Shown here piece by piece: positions 33,568 to 42,143 of a DNA stretch of 64,000 nucleotides. Origin of the DNA: Rhizobacter sp. (GTDB lineage Bacteria; Pseudomonadota; Gammaproteobacteria; Burkholderiales; Burkholderiaceae_C). A model generated the notes under the pieces. It had not been told where the DNA came from. It saw only the letters and a program-made list of their open reading frames with translations, and ran no database searches. Position 1 is the stretch's first letter. Each line of letters begins with the position of its first letter. The DNA is taken from contig JAHBZQ010000001.1 in assembly GCA_019635355.1 (NCBI GenBank), forward strand, positions 5,022,001-5,086,000, in the 5' to 3' direction. Both the position numbers and the translations under genes were made by a program.

Positions 33568-34002
33568 TCACCTCTCCTCTTCTAGGAACGTAAGGAGTGC
33601 GACAACCACTATGACGAGCAACAGCCCGCATAGCAGCGAAAGACCAATGAATATTGCGTACCCGGCGCTCGCCAAGGCTACTGATGCAGCGAGCGCGACT
33701 AGTAGAACAAAGAACACTGGAAGCAGCCGTTTGAAGCGAGAGCGGTCAGTGGCCTGTTGGGGCTGACTTTGGGGTGACTTGTGTGCGCCAGCAAGGACAG
33801 ACACTATGACGACGAAGGCTAGGAACGCAATGAATAGCCCAGCGCTTCCCGTCTTCAGGCTGCCGGAAATGACGGAGGACTTGAGATCAATCGTGCCCTC
33901 CGCTGCCACTCCTTGCCACATCATTGCCCCACCGAGGCAGAAGAGAGCGATGGCGCCGATTAGTGCGACGAGGCGGATGACGTCGTGAGGTTCCCACTTC
34001 AT
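33568..34002 (-). CDS. Cassette gene: four-helix membrane protein
   Basis: 144 aa starting MKWEPHDVIRLVALIGAIAL at 34002. Helices at ~10-28, ~52-72, ~95-113 and ~115-138. The frame continues upstream into the IS element end, so the internal ATG is used. Element IS30-B begins 7 bp upstream, separating the gene from its upstream attC and possibly from read-through transcription. Confidence 0.7.
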   Translation of the reverse strand: MKWEPHDVIRLVALIGAIALFCLGGAMMWQGVAAEGTIDLKSSVISGSLKTGSAGLFIAFLAFVVIVSVLAGAHKSPQSQPQQATDRSRFKRLLPVFFVLLVALAASVALASAGYAIFIGLSLLCGLLLVIVVVALLTFLEEER

Positions 34003-34009
34003 GTTCGTG

Positions 34010-35084
34010 GGCGGTCTCAAGCTTGAAGCGCAACGCCGGCGATGTGGTTGAGCTCGAGTTGAGCGAAGACTTCGTTAGGTGTGAGGAAGCCGAGGATAGC
34101 GCGAGGTCTGTTGTTGAGAGAGTTCTCGATGGCGGTGAGCTGAGCCTGCGTGACGGTGCTGAGGTCCATGCCTTTGGGCAGGTACTCGCGGATGAGGCCG
34201 TTGGCGTTTTCGTTGGATCCGCGCTGCCATGGGCTGTGCGGATCACAGAAGAAGATATCCATGTGCAGGCGCTTGGCCAGAGTTTCGTGCTGGGCCATCT
34301 CACTGCCTTGGTCATAGGTGAGGGTCTTGCGCAGGCTAGGGGGCAGGCGACGCAGTCGCCTGGTGAAGCCCTCCAGCACCGAGGTAGAGCCGAAGTCATC
34401 GAGCTTGACCAGCATGACGCGGCGACTGATACGCTCCACGAGGGTGCCGATGGCAGAAGCGTTGCGAGCGCCCTTCATGAGATCACCCTCCCAGTGCCCA
34501 GGCGTGATGCGGGCGGCGACCTCTGGCGGGCGCAAGGCGATGGAGGTCATATTAGGCAATGTGGTTCGCTTGGAACCTCGAGCCCGGGGCAAGCGGCCAG
34601 CCCGGCTCCTGCGCAGCATCTTGATCAGTTCGGTGCGCAAGGTGCCACGGGGCTGAGCGTAGATGGCGCAATAGATCGTCTCGTGAGAGACGTAGTCGGG
34701 GTGGTTCATGATCTTGAGTCTGCCGGCGATCTGCTGCGGAGACAGGCGCAGGCGCATGCCCGCCTTGACCAGACGCCAGAGGCGGCTGCTCCCAGAAGGG
34801 CACAGCTTGCGGCGTAGGCGGCCAGCTCGCTTGCGAGCGTCGACATAGGCTCGCTGGCCGAAGAGCGCGACGTAGCGATCGAAGCCGTAGACCTTGGCAC
34901 GCTTGACCTCGCGAGAGACGGTGGAAGGGCTGACGCCCAAAACTCTAGCGGCAGAGCGCTGGCTGTGGCCCAGGATGAGCAGGGCGTCTAGCGCAAGCCG
35001 ATCGGATTCTGTGAGATGGCTGTAGTGTGTTCCCATGTGCAGCACCTTAAGGTACGGGTGTTGCACTTCAAATCTGAGACTGCC
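34010..35084 (-). mobile_element. IS30-family element B, copy 1
   Basis: 1075 bp. Imperfect inverted repeats: GGCGGTCTCAAGCTTGAAGC at the left and GGCAGTCTCAGATTTGAAGT (complement) at the right. A second identical-length copy is at 47726-48800. The transposase-upstream end lies 5 bp from attC 26. Exact ends may shift by 1-3 bp. Confidence 0.86.
34017..35036 (-). CDS. IS30-family transposase (element B, copy 1)
   Basis: 339 aa from MGTHYSHLTESDRLAL. Helix-turn-helix SQRSAARVLGVSPSTVSRE; catalytic DDE residues in ITPGHWEGDLM, TYDQGSEMA and RGSNENANGLIREYLP. Only distantly similar to element A. Full length, so potentially active. Confidence 0.96.
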   Translation of the reverse strand: MGTHYSHLTESDRLALDALLILGHSQRSAARVLGVSPSTVSREVKRAKVYGFDRYVALFGQRAYVDARKRAGRLRRKLCPSGSSRLWRLVKAGMRLRLSPQQIAGRLKIMNHPDYVSHETIYCAIYAQPRGTLRTELIKMLRRSRAGRLPRARGSKRTTLPNMTSIALRPPEVAARITPGHWEGDLMKGARNASAIGTLVERISRRVMLVKLDDFGSTSVLEGFTRRLRRLPPSLRKTLTYDQGSEMAQHETLAKRLHMDIFFCDPHSPWQRGSNENANGLIREYLPKGMDLSTVTQAQLTAIENSLNNRPRAILGFLTPNEVFAQLELNHIAGVALQA

Positions 35085-35089
35085 GTGAT

Positions 35090-35158
35090 GCCTAACGTTT
35101 GACATGAGAGGCCCGACCCGGCTTGCCGGGGCGGGTCCTCTCGATGGAAGGGTTAGGC
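35090..35158 (-). other. attC 26
   Basis: 69 bp, cores GCCTAAC/GTTAGGC, stem CCCG/CGGG. IS30-B lies 5 bp to the left. Confidence 0.95.
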
Positions 35159-35180
35159 GCCTGCCTGCGGTACTGCATGC

Positions 35181-35759
35181 TCATTCGTGAGCGCGCCATG
35201 CGCGCCAAGCCCAGCCGAGCCCTAAAGCGCAGACAGCGACGAAGAGGCCTTTTTGCCCGAAGAGCGCCAATGCAACTACGGCCGCTGCTAGGCTCGCCCA
35301 GGCGTAGACCTTTGTTGAAAGAGACTTTGCGCGATCTGTTGTTTGGTCTTCTTCCTTGCCGCGGACTACTCTGATGCGTTGTCCGGGCCTCGCTTCTGAT
35401 TGAAGCAGCTCTTCAATTGCGCTAAGGGCCTCTGCAGATAGATGGCTGCCTTGCACAACATGCGCCGAAGTGGAGATTTCTTCTCTGGTGGTGAGCGTGA
35501 ATCTCTGAGCGCCTTCGGTTGATTTGTCTAGTCCGAAAGACTTCAAGAACGACTCGGGAAGTGGGGACACCCCATCGCTTCTCGTGACGGTCTTGCGAAT
35601 GTAAGAGCGTCCGTCCTCTGACCTTTGTTCTTCCGTTTCCGAATATGAGTCAGGCAGGTCAATCTCATATGTGCAGTAGCTACACCGCAGGCGCTTGTCC
35701 TTGAGGTCGCCGACAAAAGCGATCGTCATTGCGGCAGCGCAGTTCGGACACTTGCTCAT
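35181..35759 (-). CDS. Cassette gene: zinc-ribbon membrane protein
   Basis: 192 aa starting MSKCPNCAAAM; two CxxC pairs (CPNC, CSYC) form a zinc ribbon in the first ~32 residues. A central domain of unknown fold follows, then two C-terminal hydrophobic helices (VYAWASLAAAVVALALF, GLFVAVCALGLGWAW). Likely membrane-anchored with a cytosolic zinc ribbon; function unknown. Confidence 0.75.
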   Translation of the reverse strand: MSKCPNCAAAMTIAFVGDLKDKRLRCSYCTYEIDLPDSYSETEEQRSEDGRSYIRKTVTRSDGVSPLPESFLKSFGLDKSTEGAQRFTLTTREEISTSAHVVQGSHLSAEALSAIEELLQSEARPGQRIRVVRGKEEDQTTDRAKSLSTKVYAWASLAAAVVALALFGQKGLFVAVCALGLGWAWRAWRAHE

Positions 35760-35795
35760 GGTGACTATTGTGAGTGAGCTGAACGCACCTCAGGC

Positions 35796-35864
35796 GTCTA
35801 ACGTTTGACATGAGAGGCTCGACCCGGCGTGCCGGGGCGAGTCCTCTCGATGGAAGGGTTAGGC
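35796..35864 (-). other. attC 27
   Basis: 69 bp, cores GTCTAAC/GTTAGGC, stem CTCG/CGAG, tip base change (GGCGTGCC). Confidence 0.95.
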
Positions 35865-36281
35865 GCCGCGCTCATCTTGCTCTCTAAGCGTTCGCAGTTC
35901 TTCGCAGCGCGCTCTCAGCGCTGGAAACTTTGCTGCAACCTTCGCGAGGCTGCCCCTCATTCTCTCGACCTCAACGAACGGATACGCCTCTAGATGCAAG
36001 GCCACCTGAACCTTCCATTCGTCGTTGCATTCCTCCAGCCACCCTTCTGAGGTGCGCCGAATGGATGCCCCGTTATCAGTGGAACTCCAAAAAAGTATTG
36101 ACAACAAGTCTGCGACGACAAGTGGCGACGCTTGCAGAGCAGCTTCGGCGGCTATCCGATCAGCGATGCCTTCTTGGCCATAGGCCACCAACAGATTCTT
36201 GGCGCGCTCAAAGGCTTCGCGAAATCGCGAACCTCGTTCACGGAGAACAGCATCTAGCGCTTGTGAAAGCACGGCATTCAT
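35859..36281 (-). CDS. Cassette gene: helical soluble protein with 5' end abutting an IS
   Basis: 140 aa from ATG 36281 (MNAVLSQALDAVLRERGSRF). Alpha-helical with an Arg/Glu-rich C-terminus. IS30-A copy 2 starts 7 bp upstream of the ATG, so any original ribosome-binding region is now IS sequence. Stop lies in attC 27. Function unknown. Confidence 0.65.
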   Translation of the reverse strand: MNAVLSQALDAVLRERGSRFREAFERAKNLLVAYGQEGIADRIAAEAALQASPLVVADLLSILFWSSTDNGASIRRTSEGWLEECNDEWKVQVALHLEAYPFVEVERMRGSLAKVAAKFPALRARCEELRTLREQDERGA

Positions 36282-36288
36282 TAGGGCG

Positions 36289-37364
36289 CTTGAGTTCAAC
36301 TTTGAAGTGCAACACCCTGCGGACGGCGGAAGGCTTCCGCCGGTGTTCTAAATGCTAGTCGCTCACGCGGCCGGTTGTTGAGCTCGTTGGCGATCCAGTT
36401 GCATTGGGCCTGGGTGAGATTCTTCAAGCACATGCCCTTGGGCAGGTACTGCCGGATCAATCCGTTGGTGTTCTCGTTGGTGCCCCGCTCCCATGAGTGG
36501 TAGGGCGTGGCGAAGAAGAACTTCACCCCGAACTGGTCCTGCACGCTCTTGTAGCCGTGGAACTCGGTGCCGTTGTCCAGCGTGATCGTCTTGATCCGGC
36601 CTTTCAGGCCGATCACCATGCGAGCCAGTGCCGATGCAGCCTGCTCTGCATTCCTCGCGCTCAGCTTCTTGATCAGCACGTAGCCGGTCACCCGCTCCAC
36701 CAGCGTCAGGATGCAGTGGCGTCCGTCTGGGCCCATCACGGTGTCGCCTTCGTAGTGCCCAATCTCCTGGCGTAGCTCCACCTCGGGTGGTCGCTCGCTG
36801 ATGTGGCTCTTGCCCGCCAATAGGCCCCGCGTGGCGGGGCTTCCCCGGTGTTTGCGCCCGATCTTGCTCATGTGCCTGAGGCTGCGCCACAAGTCGCCCC
36901 CTCCTAGCCGGTTCTTCCTCACGTAGCGGTAGATCGTCTCGTGGCTGATGGGGCGTCGCCCCAGCCGCTTGCGCCGTCCTGCTATTTGCTGGGGGCTCCA
37001 GTAGCGCCTGAGTTGCACCAACAGCCTGGCCCACTCCTGGCGGGTGTACTGGCTCTTCTTGCGGCTCTTGCTTCGCCTGGCCATCGCCTTGCTCTGCGCC
37101 TTGCTGGGCCGGTAGAAGCCGTCGTGCACGCTTCGGTTGCGCCACACCTCTCGACTGATCGTCGAAGGTGATCGCCCTAGGCACTTGGCAATCTCTCGCT
37201 GGCTGTGCCCTCTGGCCCGCATCCGGGCGATGTTGTACCGTTCATCCTGGGTGAGTTGGTGATACCCCATGTCTGCTACCCCTTCTTGCCGGTTGAGGTG
37301 CAGGCAGTATTGCCAGCTCCCCACCTTTTTTGGAGAAGGTGTTGCACTTACTCTGTGAACCCGC
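36289..37364 (-). mobile_element. IS30-family element A, copy 2
   Basis: 1076 bp, same ends as copy 1, opposite orientation. The GCGGGTTCAC end is 3 bp from attC 28, the same spacing as in copies 1 and 3. Confidence 0.88.
36296..37270 (-). CDS. IS30-family transposase (element A, copy 2)
   Basis: 324 aa, identical in sequence to the proteins at 20505-21479 and 53873-54847, with the same HTH and DDE motifs. Confidence 0.96.
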   Translation of the reverse strand: MGYHQLTQDERYNIARMRARGHSQREIAKCLGRSPSTISREVWRNRSVHDGFYRPSKAQSKAMARRSKSRKKSQYTRQEWARLLVQLRRYWSPQQIAGRRKRLGRRPISHETIYRYVRKNRLGGGDLWRSLRHMSKIGRKHRGSPATRGLLAGKSHISERPPEVELRQEIGHYEGDTVMGPDGRHCILTLVERVTGYVLIKKLSARNAEQAASALARMVIGLKGRIKTITLDNGTEFHGYKSVQDQFGVKFFFATPYHSWERGTNENTNGLIRQYLPKGMCLKNLTQAQCNWIANELNNRPRERLAFRTPAEAFRRPQGVALQS

Positions 37365-37367
37365 GGC

Positions 37368-37439
37368 GCCTAACGTTTGACATGAGAGGCGGCGTAAGGG
37401 CGCAGCCCTTGTGACGTCCTCTCGATGGAAGGGTTAGGC
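37368..37439 (-). other. attC 28
   Basis: 72 bp, cores GCCTAAC/GTTAGGC, AAGGGCGCAGCCCTTG tip. 3' site of ORF-less family b copy 2. Confidence 0.95.
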
Positions 37440-37879
37440 AGCGCGCCGCGGCCTGCCTGTGACTTGGTCGTGCTGCACGGCCTGGCGCACATGGTGCCAC
37501 CACTTCGGGCCTCTCGACAAAGCGAATGAGCCAAGCTGCCGTACCCGGCAGCGCCCACCGACTGACTGCCAGGCGCAGCACTGCGGCGCGGAGCGCCAAC
37601 CACAAACACGAATGAACCGGCTGTGCCTACTGAGCGAGCAGTGCGAGAAAGCGCTTGGCCTGAACGGTAGAGCCCGGCCTGACCAACAACGGCGGTTCTC
37701 ACCTTAACGCTCCCAGCCGGAACTGAAAGCGAACCTTGGAACCTCCGGCGCGGTGCGTGGCCAGCCAAGGAATAAGCGAGCTTCAGCCGACTTGGCGGGA
37801 CGCCTCGATGCCGGCGCTTGCGATTGCGGCTTTGAACGAAGGCTCAGTGGTAACAAGAACACTTCGCACCTCTCGCGAT
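37440..37879. other. ORF-less cassette, family b, copy 2
   Basis: 440 bp with no credible gene; near-identical to 33057-33496. Changes are scattered. Shared hairpin block GCGGCGCGGAGCGCCAACC from about 37583. Confidence 0.82.
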
Positions 37880-37948
37880 GCCTAACGTTTGACATGAGAG
37901 GCATGACCCGGCTTGCCGGGGCATGTCCTCTCGATGGAAGGGTTAGGC
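37880..37948 (-). other. attC 29
   Basis: 69 bp, cores GCCTAAC/GTTAGGC, stem CATG/CATG. Confidence 0.95.
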
Positions 37949-37982
37949 CTTGCCCGCGCTAGGGTGGTGACGTGCATTGCAT

Positions 37983-38882
37983 TCAGATCCCGTACCGGCC
38001 TGTGCTCCTGAGCTGGACGATGCGCTGCTCCATTCTGAGTTTTGCCGCTCTGAAGCGTTGGATGTTTTCGGGAATGTCTTGTGTCATGAAGTAGCGTTCA
38101 AAGAACTTACCTAGAAGACTCTCCCGATTTAATCGTTGCAGTTCTCGTTTGAGATCGCTAAGTGGAGGGCGAGGCCCATTTCCTGGGAGCCGCTCATACA
38201 TCCTTCTTGCTCGCGCCTTCATCTCGGCGCGTGTGCAATGGGTTTCGATGTACCCGATTGACACGCGCTCGTACCACAGCTCACTTTGTTGAGCCAGCCA
38301 ACGGCCAGATTCCAGCTCTTTGCGCATTGCGACGTCTACTGCTACTCCGGCATCTGACCTTAAGAACAAGACGCGGTAGAACTCACGCAGGGTATCTAGT
38401 ATCTCGAAGGGAAAGATCTCTTCTGTCGGGGCGAGCATTGCATAGCAAGGTGCCGGTTCTACGCTTGAAAGCTTAGAAAGGAAGTAGGCACCGTAGCATG
38501 CTGAGAAGATCGCCATTAGGTTGAATCGCGTTGCTTTGTTTAGCTCGACTAGCGATGTGGAAAGGTCTTCCCAGGACAGCAAGCTTCCATTTTCAAACTC
38601 CAAACCAGCCTTGTCATCTCCGTGGCACTCGACGTGAAGCAGCGGGTAATTGCCCTTCGACCGAGCTTCTTCCGCAAGCGATGCCACTAGGCCTTTGAAC
38701 TGGTAAGCGCTTTCGCAGCTTTGAACTTCAATGGGTATGTTGAGGCGTTGGGCACCCTCTAACCCGCGGATGTAGTTGGCAATCTCAGTCCCTGTTTTCA
38801 CCTCATGGGACTCAAGAGACTCGACGATGACTATCCGCGTAAAGCCAAAGTTCGCACCTGTTCGCATCGTTTGCGGGCTCAC
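37983..38882 (-). CDS. Cassette gene: caspase-like (CHAT-type) peptidase candidate
   Basis: 299 aa. LLHVECHGDDKAGL supplies a His-Gly motif and NLMAIFSACYGAYF a Ser-Ala-Cys-x-Gly motif about 50 residues later, the His/Cys dyad order of clan CD (caspase, CHAT) peptidases. The N-terminal ~80 residues include a strand-helix Rossmann-like start. A charged helical tail follows. CHAT-type proteases occur in bacterial programmed-death and antiphage systems, usually with a sensor partner; none is in this cassette. Family is inferred from motifs. Confidence 0.6.
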   Translation of the reverse strand: MSPQTMRTGANFGFTRIVIVESLESHEVKTGTEIANYIRGLEGAQRLNIPIEVQSCESAYQFKGLVASLAEEARSKGNYPLLHVECHGDDKAGLEFENGSLLSWEDLSTSLVELNKATRFNLMAIFSACYGAYFLSKLSSVEPAPCYAMLAPTEEIFPFEILDTLREFYRVLFLRSDAGVAVDVAMRKELESGRWLAQQSELWYERVSIGYIETHCTRAEMKARARRMYERLPGNGPRPPLSDLKRELQRLNRESLLGKFFERYFMTQDIPENIQRFRAAKLRMEQRIVQLRSTGRYGI

Positions 38883-38904
38883 CTGTTAGAAGGAATCTAG
38901 CGAG

Positions 38905-38976
38905 GCCTAACGTTTGACATGAGGGGCGGCCAAAGGCGCTAGCCTTTGGACGTCCCTCTCGATGGAAGGGTTAGGC
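38905..38976 (-). other. attC 30, variant arms
   Basis: 72 bp, cores GCCTAAC/GTTAGGC. Arm GAGGGGCG pairs with CGTCCCTC and tip CCAAAGGCGCTAGCCTTTGG is unlike other sites here. Confidence 0.93.
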
Positions 38977-39399
38977 ATCACTTGGTGAGAACTGCAGGGA
39001 GCGAACAATTTGTTCTGCTTCATGAAGCTCTGGTTGAGGTGGTACCTGCTCGCAAACATAGGTGATCTTGGCGAGGCTCCAGCCGTCGGAAACGTACCAA
39101 ACCCGACCATGGGTGCCTTCATCTGCTGTGAATGAAGCGGCTGCTAGCAACAGATCGTCTTGCATTTGTACTCGATCCCTCAATGGGTCAAGCGAATTCG
39201 TCTTGGCGAACTCGGCCACCATAGACCCAAGTGCTGCTACGTCTATGGCAGGCGGTGAGCCTTCTTTGTACGTTGCGACAGAGAACTGAAGTGCACCGAC
39301 TCCATCTGTCTTGGACAGGGTAAATGGCAGATCGTCGGTTGTAGTGTCGAACCAGCCGACCGGAAACTCCAGCGTGATTGAGCCGCAGTCGTAGCGCAT
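38971..39399 (-). CDS. Cassette gene: DUF1795/DcrB-like soluble protein
   Basis: 142 aa starting MRYDCGSITLEFPVGWFDTT. The order 'strand - P-x-G-W - later SLAKITYVCEQVPP' and the C-terminal AEQIVRSLQF match the DcrB/PsbP-like fold. A comparable protein is at 62272-62763. No signal peptide seen. Function unknown. Confidence 0.6.
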   Translation of the reverse strand: MRYDCGSITLEFPVGWFDTTTDDLPFTLSKTDGVGALQFSVATYKEGSPPAIDVAALGSMVAEFAKTNSLDPLRDRVQMQDDLLLAAASFTADEGTHGRVWYVSDGWSLAKITYVCEQVPPQPELHEAEQIVRSLQFSPSDA

Positions 39400-39407
39400 T
39401 TTGTGAT

Positions 39408-39476
39408 GCCTAACGTTTGACATGAGAGGCGGCGCCCGGCTTGCCGGGCGACGTCCTCTCGATGGAAGGGTTAGGC
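39408..39476 (-). other. attC 31
   Basis: 69 bp, cores GCCTAAC/GTTAGGC, CGCCCGGCTTGCCGGGCG tip. The cassette gene to its right reads through it. Confidence 0.95.
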
Positions 39477-40042
39477 CGCGCCGGCTTGGCTTTGGCCTGC
39501 TGTGCATTGACGCTACTTACTGCGCAGGCAGCGAACTCCCAATAGAGAAGACCTCCAACCGCTTCGTATGACTTTTTGACCGAGCACTCCTGAGAATCGG
39601 CGGTGGGTGGTGAGCAGTTTTTCCGGGACGCGGTTGCTCCAGATCCATACCTTGAATCCAGAACGTTGGTGAGCCTCGCTTCCCAATCTGGGATGTCAAA
39701 GGCGTCTGGATATTCTGAGACAAGCTGCGCGAACGACAACCGATCGTTTGTCGTGTATCTGGTGACTCGTTTGTTGTAGCAACTTATCGTCTCTTGCGTC
39801 GCAGCTTCGATCTCACCTTGGCAGGAGTCTTTGCACTGCCATGAGCGGCCCGACTTCGCATCTTCGGCTTTAGCCTTGTCGAAATTGCTTCTGAGAGTGG
39901 ATCGCGCTGCGCGCTCCAACAAGCTGCGTTCCGCTGCATCTTCGGCCATGGCACATGTGCTCACCAGAACCGTGTGGCAGACAAGTGCGCGTATGAGAGT
40001 CTGGGCTGCCAATCTCTTCCCGAGCGCGATTGCTTCTTGCAT
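39410..40042 (-). CDS. Cassette gene: secreted Cys-rich protein whose frame reads through the attC
   Basis: 210 aa from MQEAIALGKRLAAQTLIRAL; a signal peptide ends near TCAMAEDA. Mature part has several Cys residues (QCKDSCQGE, KNCSPP, QECSVKK). The frame does not stop at the attC inner core; it continues across the whole attC and ends at TAG in the outer core, adding about 20 residues (PNPSIERT...SHVKR). Whether this tail is tolerated or functional is unknown. Confidence 0.65.
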   Translation of the reverse strand: MQEAIALGKRLAAQTLIRALVCHTVLVSTCAMAEDAAERSLLERAARSTLRSNFDKAKAEDAKSGRSWQCKDSCQGEIEAATQETISCYNKRVTRYTTNDRLSFAQLVSEYPDAFDIPDWEARLTNVLDSRYGSGATASRKNCSPPTADSQECSVKKSYEAVGGLLYWEFAACAVSSVNAQQAKAKPARPNPSIERTSPGKPGAASHVKR

Positions 40043-40047
40043 GCGAG

Positions 40048-40119
40048 GCCTAACGTTTGACATGAGAGGCGGCGCAAGGGCGTAGCCCTTGTGACGTCCT
40101 CTCGATGGAAGGGTTAGGC
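40048..40119 (-). other. attC 32
   Basis: 72 bp, cores GCCTAAC/GTTAGGC, AAGGGCGTAGCCCTTG tip. Confidence 0.95.
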
Positions 40120-40554
40120 ATCGCCGCCCGCATAGAGCCACTGAAGCCCGACGCCCACCAGAACTCCTACGACAGGTGCGAGTGCCCAAATGATGAGCGT
40201 GGAACTTGTGCTCGGATTTGGGAGCTGTGAAAAGAGCGTGCCGGTTAGAAATAGGGCAACGGCGAATATGACGAAGGCCTTGCTTCTTCGTGGCGAAAGC
40301 CAGCTTCCTGTGTAAGCGGCAATTGCGGCTGATATGGTGGCTATGCCTTCGATCACATACCAGCCGAGCGAGCCTGCGACCTGCCTAGATTCTGGCCAGC
40401 TTTGAGCTGTGTAGGCGTCTTGCGCTACTAAAAAGCCGCGGCCGATAAGAAGTGCGACTTCTGAAAGGATTGTTTCTAGGCCGAAGAATGCAACTACACC
40501 AGCGACTAGCCCGAGAAGAACTCTTCGTCGCCCTGAGAAATGAGTCTGTGGCAT
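40114..40554 (-). CDS. Cassette gene: four-helix membrane protein
   Basis: 146 aa with helices at ~10-32, ~65-84, ~91-107 and ~119-139. Short loops, no motif; stop in the attC core. Function unknown. Confidence 0.7.
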   Translation of the reverse strand: MPQTHFSGRRRVLLGLVAGVVAFFGLETILSEVALLIGRGFLVAQDAYTAQSWPESRQVAGSLGWYVIEGIATISAAIAAYTGSWLSPRRSKAFVIFAVALFLTGTLFSQLPNPSTSSTLIIWALAPVVGVLVGVGLQWLYAGGDA

Positions 40555-40582
40555 GTGTGTTCCGGAATTCTGCGTTCGCGAT

Positions 40583-40651
40583 GCCTAACGTTTGACATGA
40601 GAGGCGGCGCCCGGCTTGCCGGGCGACGTCCTCTCGATGGAAGGGTTAGGC
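40583..40651 (-). other. attC 33
   Basis: 69 bp, cores GCCTAAC/GTTAGGC, CGCCCGGCTTGCCGGGCG tip. Confidence 0.95.
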
Positions 40652-40691
40652 GTCGCGTGCAGACTTCGTGATTCGATGTGCATTGGGTTAC

Positions 40692-41090
40692 TCAGAAAAA
40701 CATGGGATCGAATTCGTCCAGATCTTCCTTGTTTCCGTTCATGCGCCGCCCAGCTACAAGGAGTGCTTCTATGGACAGCGCCTTCGCTTCGCCGATTGCG
40801 ATATTGCCCAGCGCCAATATTTTGTATTCGTTGTAGCGCAGCTCTTCAAAGATGAAGTGACCTCCCCTGACAAGAAGTGCATAGAGGTAGCGTGTGCCTT
40901 CCCTAGGATCGCTACTTTGGCGCAGGCGAAGAAAGTAAGCATCTCTTGCTTCGTCTATGGCGCAGCGCCTCCTTCTTGACCTGTCATGTTCTTCGGTGAC
41001 TATCGCGTGAGGGACGATCGCAGGCGCATAGATTGGCCCATAGATCGCTGCCTCGACTTCAGCTGAGATTTCTTGGAGGATGAAGGCCAC
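40692..41090 (-). CDS. Cassette gene: soluble protein of unknown function, start uncertain
   Basis: About 132 aa from a GTG at 41090 (VAFILQEISAEVEAAIYGP). The frame is open up to the attC, but no ATG precedes the coding-looking part. Contains EEHDRSRRRRCAIDEARDA and an acidic C-terminus (EDLDEFDPMFF). No family recognised. Confidence 0.55.
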   Translation of the reverse strand: MAFILQEISAEVEAAIYGPIYAPAIVPHAIVTEEHDRSRRRRCAIDEARDAYFLRLRQSSDPREGTRYLYALLVRGGHFIFEELRYNEYKILALGNIAIGEAKALSIEALLVAGRRMNGNKEDLDEFDPMFF

Positions 41091-41108
41091 GATCTGGTCT
41101 TTGGCGAC

Positions 41109-41177
41109 GCCTAACGTTTGACATGAGAGGCATGACCCGGCTTGCCGGGGCATGTCCTCTCGATGGAAGGGTTAGAC
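41109..41177 (-). other. attC 34
   Basis: 69 bp, cores GCCTAAC/GTTAGAC, stem CATG/CATG. Confidence 0.95.
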
Positions 41178-41244
41178 GCCGCTGGGTTTGAATGTGGAAG
41201 TGGGACGAGGGAGCGGAACGTAGAGCGGTAGTGCGTTGTTCTCT

Positions 41245-41616
41245 TCATGCGGCTTCCTTCACGTAGGCGAGATAGACGGAGCGGAGTGACTCACTAAACG
41301 CTTGCTCACCATCGCGGGACCGTATGGCAGCGGCTTCTATTGGTGGGAATTCTTTTAGGAACCCCATCTTTAGTGCAATCTCCATTTCTTTGTGTTCCTT
41401 CGCTTTCAGGGCGGAAACGTAGTCGGAGTTATCGAGAGCTACTGAGAAGTTGACTAGGAGGCCAATAGCGGCGCCTTGACGAATAGAAACTTCGGCATGG
41501 CGCTCCATGAGAACGGCCAAAGGCTCAAAGTCAACGAACTCTGCGATGGCATCACCGAAGTCGCCGTTGTACGAAGCGATTTCTTGGTACATGCGTTGAA
41601 TCGAGCGCTGAAGCAT
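41245..41616 (-). CDS. Cassette gene: helical soluble protein
   Basis: 123 aa starting MLQRSIQRMYQEIASYNGD, 6 bp from the upstream attC. All-helical, charged; no recognised motif. About 65 bp without a gene separate its stop from attC 34. Confidence 0.62.
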   Translation of the reverse strand: MLQRSIQRMYQEIASYNGDFGDAIAEFVDFEPLAVLMERHAEVSIRQGAAIGLLVNFSVALDNSDYVSALKAKEHKEMEIALKMGFLKEFPPIEAAAIRSRDGEQAFSESLRSVYLAYVKEAA

Positions 41617-41622
41617 TGCGGC

Positions 41623-41691
41623 GTCTAACGTTTGACATGAGAGGCGGCGCCCGGCTTGCCGGGCGACGTCCTCTCGATGGAATAGTTGGGC
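41623..41691 (-). other. attC 35
   Basis: 69 bp, cores GTCTAAC/GTTGGGC, CGCCCGGCTTGCCGGGCG tip, right arm GGAATA instead of GGAAGG. 3' site of ORF-less family c copy 1. Confidence 0.93.
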
Positions 41692-42064
41692 GGCGCGCTT
41701 CCGAGAACCACTGAACTCACCAGGCGCGCAGCCCGTGAAGGTGTAGTGGAGCGTAGCTCGGGCCTGGGCAGATGAGCAAGCTCAGCGCCGCTTCTGGCGG
41801 CGCCCCAGAACTGATTACTCAAGCGGCGCGAAGCGCCAACCACGAACTGACTTGCACCGGCGGATAGATGACGTTGCGTCGGAGCCGAAGCGGGACAAAC
41901 CTGGCCTTCTTCATTTCGAGCTTGTCGGTTGGTGGCAAGCGCGGCGTTCAGCTTTCGCGGCAGACAGCGAGCGGTGGCTGGAGGCTCGGCCACGCAAGCG
42001 AAGCGCATTCGTGATGCTGAACGAAGGCTCATACGCGGGAAGAACGCGACGGCCTCGTCGGGCC
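41692..42064. other. ORF-less cassette, family c, copy 1
   Basis: 373 bp with no credible gene. Shares blocks GAACGTAGCTCGGGCCTGG-like, CAGCGCCGCTTCTGGCGGCG and AAGCGGCGCGAAGCGCCAAC with 45777-46152. Two strong hairpins are visible; the second (41823-41838) is shared with family b. Confidence 0.8.
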
Positions 42065-42133
42065 GCTCAACGTTTGACATGAGAGGCCCGACCCGGCTTG
42101 CCGGGGCGGGTCCTCTCGATGGAAGGGTTAGGC
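42065..42133 (-). other. attC 36
   Basis: 69 bp, outer core GCTCAAC, inner core GTTAGGC, stem CCCG/CGGG. Confidence 0.94.
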
Positions 42134-42143
42134 CGCACCGCTA

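Noticed and set aside
34023..34817. 264-aa antisense frame across IS30 element B (also at 47739-48533)
   Set aside because: Antisense to a clear transposase and without motif.
41625..42080. 151-aa minus-strand frame spanning an ORF-less cassette (similar at 45710-46168)
   Set aside because: It starts and ends in attC sequence, is low-complexity Ala/Arg-rich and has changed bases in all codon positions between the two copies.
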